In this document: one piece after another, positions 1 to 4,852 of the stretch
How the letters are laid out: every line of letters starts with the position of its first letter
Numbering within the stretch: position 1 is the first letter of the stretch
Source of the DNA: Treponema sp.
GTDB lineage: Bacteria; Spirochaetota; Spirochaetia; Treponematales; Breznakiellaceae
Length of the DNA: 7,263 bases
Reading direction: 5' to 3'
Assembly (NCBI GenBank): GCA_031263265.1
Contig: JAISGE010000198.1
Coordinates: 1-7,263 of the forward strand
Translations under genes and position numbers: made by a program
The notes under the pieces: generated by a model
Told to the model about the DNA's origin: nothing
Databases searched by the model: none
What the model saw: the letters and a program-made list of their open reading frames with translations, nothing else

Positions 1-296
1 ATGCGGGGCAGTACAACGAGAAACGATTTGAATATCCGCTTCCGGTGAGTGAGGTGAAGGCGACGGCGCGCAGCGTTACCAAGTGGGTAATCAAGCGGAT
101 GGATGATGAGGGGTTTCAGGCATGGGGGGACCGGCGTAGGCAGCGATCTGCGGATGTCAGGCACGCTAAGGCCGAAGAACGAGCTGAGCAAATACAAGCG
201 TACAAACAGGGACACCCAGAGTTGAGTAATCGGGCTATTGCGCGAGAAATGGGCTGTAGTGAGTTTACGGTACGGAAAGCTCTGCGATTTTTGTAA
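1..296 (+). CDS. Replication protein C-terminal part (PriCT/ColE2-type Rep), 5' truncated by window edge
   Basis: The frame is open from the first base, and the protein begins upstream of the window. The segment FEYPLPVSEVKATARSV followed by TKWVIKRM matches the style of the primase C-terminal (PriCT-1) helix bundle found in ColE2-like plasmid replicases, where a P-L-P-x-S-E-V stretch leads into a helix. After it come a basic, Arg/Ala/Glu-rich helix and a terminal helix-turn-helix (LSNRAIAREMGCSEFTVRKA), which in such Rep proteins contributes to origin binding. A GTG at 45 could serve as a start, but it would cut into the conserved helix, so I treat the gene as partial. The protein should start replication of a small plasmid or of an integrated plasmid-like element. 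The family call rests on recalled motif style; the catalytic N-terminal half is not visible. Confidence 0.65.
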   Translation, partial: AGQYNEKRFEYPLPVSEVKATARSVTKWVIKRMDDEGFQAWGDRRRQRSADVRHAKAEERAEQIQAYKQGHPELSNRAIAREMGCSEFTVRKALRFL

Positions 297-580
297 TATC
301 AGATGATAGCTCTTCGACGGGGGGATTGGGGGGTTACTCTATAATCCTCTGTTTCTGGGTTTTGGTTTCAAGGGTCCTCCTTTTTGGTGCTGATTTTTAT
401 TATTGCATATAATCGTCCACCTTTTAGGCGTAGGCTGGTTCCCCGCTGGGTACGGTAATTCAGGACTAAACCATCTTAGGGGCTGGGGTTACGGTACTAA
501 TTCAAGAGGAATCCTCTGCCTAAAAGCTAATGGATAGCTCTTAGTTCGTTACCGATACCTCACGGCTAGAGCGGCACAGG
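297..580. other. Non-coding stretch downstream of rep
   Basis: I see no credible coding region on either strand. It contains the inverted-repeat structure annotated at 421-526, a 13-base perfect hairpin-like palindrome at 505-517 (AGAGGA-A-TCCTCT), and a 10-base direct repeat GATAGCTCTT at 305-314 and 533-542 that brackets most of the stretch. No T-run follows any hairpin, so I do not call a terminator for either the rep gene or the converging minus-strand unit. Confidence 0.5.
421..526. repeat. Inverted repeat enclosing an imperfect direct repeat; possible Rep origin
   Basis: CTTTTAGGC at 421-429 is the exact reverse complement of GCCTAAAAG at 518-526. Between them an imperfect direct repeat is visible. 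GCTGGG-TACGGTA-ATTCA at 445-462 recurs with small insertions as GCTGGG-GT-TACGGTA-CT-AATTCA at 482-504. In ColE2-type plasmids the origin lies just downstream of rep and carries short direct repeats bound by Rep, so the position is suggestive. That it is an origin is inference; the repeat could also be a relic of a mobile element. Confidence 0.35.
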
Positions 581-1444
581 CTAGGAAGATTCCTGACGGA
601 ACCGGATAATCGTACCCCTGTGCATCTGATCACCAGATGGTTCAGAAACCGTATCGGGAATCAGCATGACCGTATGATGGGCATACTGTTTGAGAAACTG
701 GGTCTTGTTCTGAAGTGCCAAGAGGCTGAACAGGGACGCAACCATTTTTTTCAGGGTACTCAACCCAATGCCCTGTTCTGCAGCAATGGCTTCATACTTA
801 TCCCGGGCAAGTATCTGCTGTAAAATCTGAACATCCCGTGGACTGAAATAGCGGGCAGAAAGCTTAAGCTCCGCATCACTCACCGTAAAAGGCGCTCGAG
901 GCGGTTGGATACCTGTTGGGGGTTGAGCGGCTAAAGGCTCGATGCGGATGTCCTGCATGAACAGCAGTACCCCCAATCCCCCTATGATAAGAAACGCAAG
1001 TCCTTGTAGTACGGTTTCCATCATATAGGGCATCCCATAGCGTACCTGGGAACCCAGGGAGGCAAGTAACACCAGTAGGATCACGATTACTTTGACCCTA
1101 GGCCAGGTTTTGAAGAACCCTTTTTTATACCCAAAGGCAATCCCCAGTCCATAGAGCAGCACCCCCAGCGTCCGCCCGCCCTCTATAATATGGATGAGTC
1201 CCCAGAACCAACAAAACCCCGCATACAGGTAAAATTGCAGGGGAAAAAACACTAATACCGCCCCGCCGATAATTGATACCCCATACAGGATATACTGAAC
1301 GAGTGGGGAGATAATATTCTCATCCGCATGATGGATAGCTGGAGTAAAAAGGGTATAGACCAACGTAACGATAATCCATACAAGACAAATCCCTATCGCA
1401 ACAACTCGCCAGAAGGTACGATACTGGGTTGAGTTTACCAACAA
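581..1444 (-). CDS. Membrane-embedded LuxR-type HTH transcriptional regulator
   Basis: This 287-residue protein has about six hydrophobic helices (roughly residues 12-32, 47-68, 71-88, 93-106, 118-132, 143-163), a Pro-rich linker (170-185), and a C-terminal helix-turn-helix of LuxR/GerE type (about 194-255). In that domain, FSPRDVQILQQILARDKYEA corresponds to the usual 'LTPRE..VL' start, and GLSTLKKMVASLFSLL to the recognition helix. It should sense something in or at the membrane and bind DNA from the cytoplasmic face. There is no usable ATG near the 5' end. I chose the TTG at 1444-1442, which lies 5 bases before the upstream gene's stop, has AGGGGAACAGGAA just upstream, and puts the first helix close to the N-terminus. 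An in-frame TTG at 1495 would add 17 residues lying inside the upstream gene. Divergence from the peptidase operon makes that operon the likely target. Confidence 0.75.
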   Translation of the reverse strand: MLVNSTQYRTFWRVVAIGICLVWIIVTLVYTLFTPAIHHADENIISPLVQYILYGVSIIGGAVLVFFPLQFYLYAGFCWFWGLIHIIEGGRTLGVLLYGLGIAFGYKKGFFKTWPRVKVIVILLVLLASLGSQVRYGMPYMMETVLQGLAFLIIGGLGVLLFMQDIRIEPLAAQPPTGIQPPRAPFTVSDAELKLSARYFSPRDVQILQQILARDKYEAIAAEQGIGLSTLKKMVASLFSLLALQNKTQFLKQYAHHTVMLIPDTVSEPSGDQMHRGTIIRFRQESS

Positions 1445-1998
1445 CCAGGTTCCTGTTCCCCTGTATCCGGTACCATTCGATCCAGGAACGCACAAGGAAA
1501 GGCCTGAATCGTCTTGATAAGCCGGGTTTTCAGGGTCTGGGCGTCCCAGGAACCATCATTGAGGGGATTATACCCCTGATGGGAGGCGTCCGAGGCTTTG
1601 CTGCGTTCATACCCGTGCACCATGATGAGGGCAAGCATATACAGGCCATGCTGGATAACCCGCTGGTCTCCGCCCTTAAATGAGGCGATAAGTCGCAGCC
1701 TGGTGAGGGGGTCGTCATTATCCGCCTGAGTATGAGCACCAATCCGACTGCCGCCTCGTAATTCGGTCAGGTAGATGGCAAGGTGGGCAAGGGCCGTCCG
1801 TTCAGGTTCATCGCAGCCTGCGGCAAAGGGTAGAGCCCCAATCAAGCGGGCAGTGGTATTGCGGGCAAAGGCGGCGTGTTCTGATACTGAGAACCGAAAC
1901 GTTTCAGATAGAGCGGTACAGAGCATATCCCAGGGGAAGAGAGAGGAGTCAAGGACTTGCCTTGAAATCGAGAGAGAACCGGAACCACTATGATTCAT
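1435..1998 (-). CDS. Conserved-looking hypothetical soluble protein, first gene of regulator unit
   Basis: I do not recognise this 187-residue protein. It has an ATG preceded by GGAGGA four to five bases upstream (minus strand, 2007-2002), a plausible promoter further up, and codon use like its partner. It lacks a signal peptide or membrane segment and seems mostly alpha-helical, with cysteines at about 27 and 62. The central part has a distinctive stretch (DDPLTRLRLIASFKGGDQ, then a hydrophobic helix LYMLALIMVHGYE, then GYNPLNDGSWD). Its 3' end overlaps the start region of the membrane regulator, so the two are co-transcribed and probably translationally coupled. This suggests a cytoplasmic partner or signal input for that regulator, which is inference from arrangement only. 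Confidence 0.7.
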   Translation of the reverse strand: MNHSGSGSLSISRQVLDSSLFPWDMLCTALSETFRFSVSEHAAFARNTTARLIGALPFAAGCDEPERTALAHLAIYLTELRGGSRIGAHTQADNDDPLTRLRLIASFKGGDQRVIQHGLYMLALIMVHGYERSKASDASHQGYNPLNDGSWDAQTLKTRLIKTIQAFPCAFLDRMVPDTGEQEPGCW

Positions 1999-2031
1999 AA
2001 ATCCTCCAGATGAATTGATAGATACGTAAGA

Positions 2032-2060
2032 AATATAGCCCAGGTAGGTGAAAAAATCAA
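2032..2060 (-). promoter_or_regulatory. Sigma70-type promoter for the minus-strand regulator unit
   Basis: On the minus strand TTGATT (2060-2055) and TATATT (2037-2032) are separated by exactly 17 bases. Transcription would start near 2025, giving a leader of about 27 bases before the ATG at 1998. The -35 box directly abuts the GTATATAC palindrome at 2062-2069, as expected for an autoregulated promoter. Confidence 0.55.
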
Positions 2061-2166
2061 AGTATATACTGCATTGAGATGGTCTATAAAAGTCTCTAAA
2101 AAGTCTATGATGGGTATATACTTTTTTGAGCCTTTTTAGAGACCAATATATACCAAAAATAGACCA
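2059..2166. promoter_or_regulatory. Operator-like cluster of palindromes and nested inverted repeats between divergent promoters
   Basis: Within 108 bases I see four kinds of repeat. The self-palindromic octamer GTATATAC occurs at 2062-2069 and 2114-2121, with a one-mismatch copy ATATATAC at 2146-2153; the first two are part of an 11-base inverted pair (AAAGTATATAC 2059-2069, GTATATACTTT 2114-2124). GTCTCTAAAAAG at 2092-2103 pairs exactly with CTTTTTAGAGAC at 2132-2143. TGGTCTAT at 2080-2087 pairs with ATAGACCA at 2159-2166. AAAAGTCT recurs at 2088-2095 and 2099-2106. The pairs interlock rather than nest, which suits several protein-binding sites better than one hairpin. The cluster lies exactly between the two promoter calls. 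Binding by the adjacent LuxR-type regulator is inference. Confidence 0.5.
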
Positions 2167-2174
2167 AATGTAGG

Positions 2175-2202
2175 TTGTCGAAAGAAAAAAGAGGGCTACT
2201 AT
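2175..2202 (+). promoter_or_regulatory. Sigma70-type promoter for the peptidase/acyltransferase operon
   Basis: TTGTCG (2175-2180) and TACTAT (2197-2202) are spaced by 16 bases, giving a start near 2209 and a leader of about 33 bases before the ATG at 2242. The -35 box lies nine bases after the last arm of the repeat cluster, so a protein bound there could touch RNA polymerase. Confidence 0.5.
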
Positions 2203-2230
2203 TGATTGAGTACGGTTATTTTTAGTTTTA

Positions 2231-2236
2231 AGGAGG
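2231..2236 (+). promoter_or_regulatory. Strong ribosome binding site that fixes the start at 2242
   Basis: AGGAGG lies five bases before the ATG at 2242. This start gives a textbook signal peptide (MKKVVSVLAIMAVFSTAVFA). A TTG at 2206 in the same frame would add 12 residues, would lie upstream of the predicted transcription start and lacks a binding site, so it is not used. Confidence 0.85.
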
Positions 2237-2241
2237 ACCTC

Positions 2242-3390
2242 ATGAAGAAGGTCGTTTCCGTATTGGCGATTATGGCGGTTTTCTCAACCGCGGTATTTGC
2301 TGCGCCATTATCCCTTGCTGGTTCTCTGGATACCTCGTCCCAGGAAGGAGCATCAAAAGGAGTTTCGGTCTACGGGGTTCAGATAAAGAGTGGAGCGTAC
2401 CACTTCTTCCAGCCGAATGAGGAGGAGGTAGTACGGGGAGGCGGCGGACTCCCGATCGGAACCTCGAGTGGAGGCAAAGGCGGTTCTTCAAGCGGTTCCG
2501 TTCACCGCTTGATGGAAACATCTGAAATCAAAACGATAAAAGGCGGATCATCCATTACCAGCCTGCCTACTAGCACGTCTAGTATTGGTGGAAAGGGCGG
2601 CAGTTACGGTAGTTCAGACTCGGTAAATATTACGCTGAATAACGTTCCGTATGTTAATCAGCACATTACGAATAATCCAAGATCGGATTATTATTGCGGA
2701 CTAGCAAGCGCACTTATGGTTCGGGGAAAAGACAGCTTCGGTTATTCAGCCCCAACAGTACCAAACGTTGTAGCTAATATGGAAAAAATTGATAATTATC
2801 TGTTAAAGAATAACATGTATGGTAATCGTTGGAATGGGGGGTCAGGATATCCGGGAGCTATAGATGTTTTTCAAAATAAAGGCTTGTTATATATAGCTTT
2901 CTATTATTCTGAAAGCAGAGAAAATCAATACAAGAAAAGTATAGGGGTTCTCAATGATATATATACAGCAAGAGGATCAGATGGAATTCATGACAGCTAC
3001 CGGATAACTGGTGTTGATGTAGGTGTTAGAAAGGCTTCTCAAACCATAGATACCATTTGGGAGCATATCAACACTTTTAAACAGCCGGTTGTTGTGGTCG
3101 TTGATAGCAATATAATAGGGTATATGAAAAACTATAATACCCCACCTGCTATCCGTAGTGTTCCTACTCTCCATTATATAGTAATAAGAGGTATACGGGA
3201 GAGTTCAATCTGGACTCGATATTTTTCTGTATATGATCCGGATATATCTGGCATTGTCGAATATACGTCAACGCAACTCAAGGGCTTAATTACGATGCCT
3301 GATAATACCCCTGAATGGGTATATACGTATCCAAAAAACGAACTGTGGATTTCTGATCCCTGTTATAGACTGTTAGTATATGGCAATTAA
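2242..3390 (+). CDS. Secreted C39-like (papain-fold) cysteine peptidase with Gly/Ser-rich linker
   Basis: This 382-residue protein has a clear Sec signal peptide (cleavage expected after Ala20). A low-complexity region follows (about 64-125), rich in Gly, Ser and Lys, in which a TSS-GGKGGS unit occurs twice (74-82 and 112-121). From about 133 a C39-like peptidase domain of the Peptidase_C39_2 style begins. VPYVNQ supplies the oxyanion Gln140, DYYCGLASALM the nucleophile Cys152, PTLHYIVIRGI the His311, and SVYDPD the Asp332. All expected catalytic residues are therefore present, but the domain is longer than a minimal C39 domain, with an insertion of about 150 residues between Cys and His. The coding sequence becomes visibly more AT-rich from about 2630, with many ATA, TAT and AGA codons, suggesting a domain of separate origin. 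It heads the operon and could be an exported effector or an envelope protease. The substrate is unknown, and an inactive substrate-binding role cannot be excluded. Confidence 0.75.
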   Translation: MKKVVSVLAIMAVFSTAVFAAPLSLAGSLDTSSQEGASKGVSVYGVQIKSGAYHFFQPNEEEVVRGGGGLPIGTSSGGKGGSSSGSVHRLMETSEIKTIKGGSSITSLPTSTSSIGGKGGSYGSSDSVNITLNNVPYVNQHITNNPRSDYYCGLASALMVRGKDSFGYSAPTVPNVVANMEKIDNYLLKNNMYGNRWNGGSGYPGAIDVFQNKGLLYIAFYYSESRENQYKKSIGVLNDIYTARGSDGIHDSYRITGVDVGVRKASQTIDTIWEHINTFKQPVVVVVDSNIIGYMKNYNTPPAIRSVPTLHYIVIRGIRESSIWTRYFSVYDPDISGIVEYTSTQLKGLITMPDNTPEWVYTYPKNELWISDPCYRLLVYGN

Positions 3391-3404
3391 GGAGGTTAAT
3401 AAAG

Positions 3405-4310
3405 ATGAATAGATGGGCACTATTTTTGTTTGTTATGGTGGTTATGGTCTGCTCCTCATGTAGTGAAGGACCCATAAAGAACCCTAGTAGTACCATGCAA
3501 GAGGCGACCCAGGAAACATGGGAAGCCATCCAACAAAGTATGGCTCAAGGAGCTGAGGTAAGTAGTGAACGTCCATTCCCCGATGTGTTGTCGGAACAGG
3601 AAATTCTACTTAAGGCGGTGGACTATGCGCATAAGATCGGCGCTTTTAATCCAGCGTATTATGTGTATCAAGAAAATCCGGCGCTGATTACCGCAAAATT
3701 GGAAACTCCGGTATTGATCTATCATGTTCCTACCGGAACTACCAATGCGTATTCACTTACTGCGGTTGATACTGATGGGACCGATTTAATGACCGCCTAT
3801 GTAAGTTCTTCTGTTGATACAGATATTAATTCTTTTGAACATCTCCGTATTATTGGTTTAGTGAATATACCTGAACAAAGCGTACATCGTATGACCAAAC
3901 GTGAAGCTGTCCATTTAATGAAAAGTCAGTTTCCTGATAATCATATCAGCGATCCTATTGCACTATCGGGACTATATTTGAAAGACTCACCATATAGCAG
4001 CAACCATGTATTTTGGTATTTTACCGTTGATGACAGCAATCGCAGCATCACTGAATCAACCGAAGAATACATTATTGCTTCAGAGATTGTTGGCTGGAAG
4101 AAGATAAGCGGTGGGCTGTCAAATCGGGCAGCGATCAACAGCGGGGATGGGGGCAGTCCTCATCTGAACTGGAACCGGATGGCAAAATTGGAGACGCCCT
4201 TACGAATTTTTGAGCGGATTGAAGCGGCCCGTGCTGCGGGGGGTACTTCATTCACCCCTTCCAACTACCCCACGGAATCGGTCGGTTTTACCCCGGTATC
4301 GCTCAAGTAA
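3405..4310 (+). CDS. Putative lipoprotein of unknown function
   Basis: This 301-residue protein follows the secreted peptidase by 14 bases, with GGAGG nine bases before its ATG. The N-terminus (MNRWALFLFVMVVMVCSSCS) is a short hydrophobic signal ending in two cysteines. Cys19, preceded by Val-Cys-Ser-Ser, is the likelier lipidated residue under the relaxed lipobox of spirochaetes; Cys16 is possible. The mature part is mixed alpha/beta without further membrane segments. A stretch at about 95-155 (ETPVLIYHVPTGTTNAYSLT and what follows) and a basic-helix segment MTKREAVHLMKSQFP (163-177) faintly recall PepSY- or cystatin-like folds, but I cannot assign a family. The C-terminus is Gly/Ser/Pro-rich. 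In context it may be the partner, inhibitor or substrate of the C39 peptidases, and it is an obvious candidate substrate for the Lnt-like enzyme two genes downstream. These roles are inference. Confidence 0.75.
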   Translation: MNRWALFLFVMVVMVCSSCSEGPIKNPSSTMQEATQETWEAIQQSMAQGAEVSSERPFPDVLSEQEILLKAVDYAHKIGAFNPAYYVYQENPALITAKLETPVLIYHVPTGTTNAYSLTAVDTDGTDLMTAYVSSSVDTDINSFEHLRIIGLVNIPEQSVHRMTKREAVHLMKSQFPDNHISDPIALSGLYLKDSPYSSNHVFWYFTVDDSNRSITESTEEYIIASEIVGWKKISGGLSNRAAINSGDGGSPHLNWNRMAKLETPLRIFERIEAARAAGGTSFTPSNYPTESVGFTPVSLK

Positions 4311-4327
4311 GGGCACTTATCAAGGAC

Positions 4328-4852
4328 ATGAAAAGACGCCATACCCTGACGCTATCAGCCGGTGTAATTTTTGTGGCTGCCTATAAGCTTGCTGCGTGGC
4401 ATTGGTATTCGGGAGAGCCTCATCTCGCGGTGGAGTACGCCACATCTTACGGCGGTGTTGCTTCTGGCGAGTGGGGCGGCTTTGTTCAAAGCGGGAAGGA
4501 AACCTGTGGACACTCGGCAACGGCCTTCTTGCTAACCGGTATCGGGTTCCCGGAAACCGAAGCCAATATAATCAACGAAACAGGAACCGCATCAATGCTC
4601 TCTTTGGCCGACATGGACCGGGTCTTTACCAACCGGGGCCTCAAGACTCAACTACTTAACGTTGACCCCGTCTATTTCAAAAAGCGTCCTACCGCGGCTA
4701 TCCTACATCTTTCAAGTCAACATTTTGTCGTGTTTACGCATGTGGAAAATGGTGAGCCAGTCCTCTTTGATCCTGCCTACGGTCAGGTCTTCGTCCCTTG
4801 GAAAACGCTTTTACACCTTTTCAGCGGTTATATGATCTACGTCTATCAATGA
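4328..4852 (+). CDS. Membrane-anchored C39 family peptidase
   Basis: This 174-residue protein starts with a basic stretch (MKRRH) and one hydrophobic segment (about 7-24), consistent with a signal anchor placing the domain outside the inner membrane. The rest is a compact C39 peptidase domain: oxyanion Gln54 and nucleophile Cys60 in FVQSGKETCGHSATAFLL, catalytic His132 in LSSQHFVVFTHV, and Asp148 in VLFDPAYG. C39 domains typically cut after a double glycine in leader peptides and are usually fused to ABC exporters; here the domain stands alone and no transporter is in view. The usual Cys-Gly-Pro is Cys-Gly-His. The start is the only ATG near the N-terminus, 17 bases after the lipoprotein stop; AAGGA sits unusually close to it, so initiation may depend on coupling. 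The 3' end overlaps the next gene by ATGA. It probably matures another product of the operon. Confidence 0.82.
   Translation: MKRRHTLTLSAGVIFVAAYKLAAWHWYSGEPHLAVEYATSYGGVASGEWGGFVQSGKETCGHSATAFLLTGIGFPETEANIINETGTASMLSLADMDRVFTNRGLKTQLLNVDPVYFKKRPTAAILHLSSQHFVVFTHVENGEPVLFDPAYGQVFVPWKTLLHLFSGYMIYVYQ

Noticed and set aside
421..526. Integron attC site or CRISPR repeat
   Set aside because: The arms lack the GTTRRRY-type core of attC sites, there is no integrase or cassette array, and there is no regularly spaced repeat series.
620..823. Plus-strand frames inside the regulator genes (for example 620-823, 1429-1683, 1775-1993)
   Set aside because: They are antisense to well-supported minus-strand genes and have no motif or binding site of their own.
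1445..1495. Upstream TTG start for the membrane regulator
   Set aside because: It adds a 17-residue polar Gly/Thr-rich stretch inside the upstream gene and has no good binding site; the TTG at 1444 is better placed. It cannot be fully excluded.
2206..2241. Upstream TTG start for the secreted peptidase
   Set aside because: It lies before the predicted transcription start, has no binding site and would bury the signal peptide; the ATG at 2242 has AGGAGG at ideal distance.
4798..4848. Upstream TTG start for the Lnt-like gene
   Set aside because: It would lie deep in the peptidase gene without a binding site; the ATGA overlap at 4849 is the typical coupled start.
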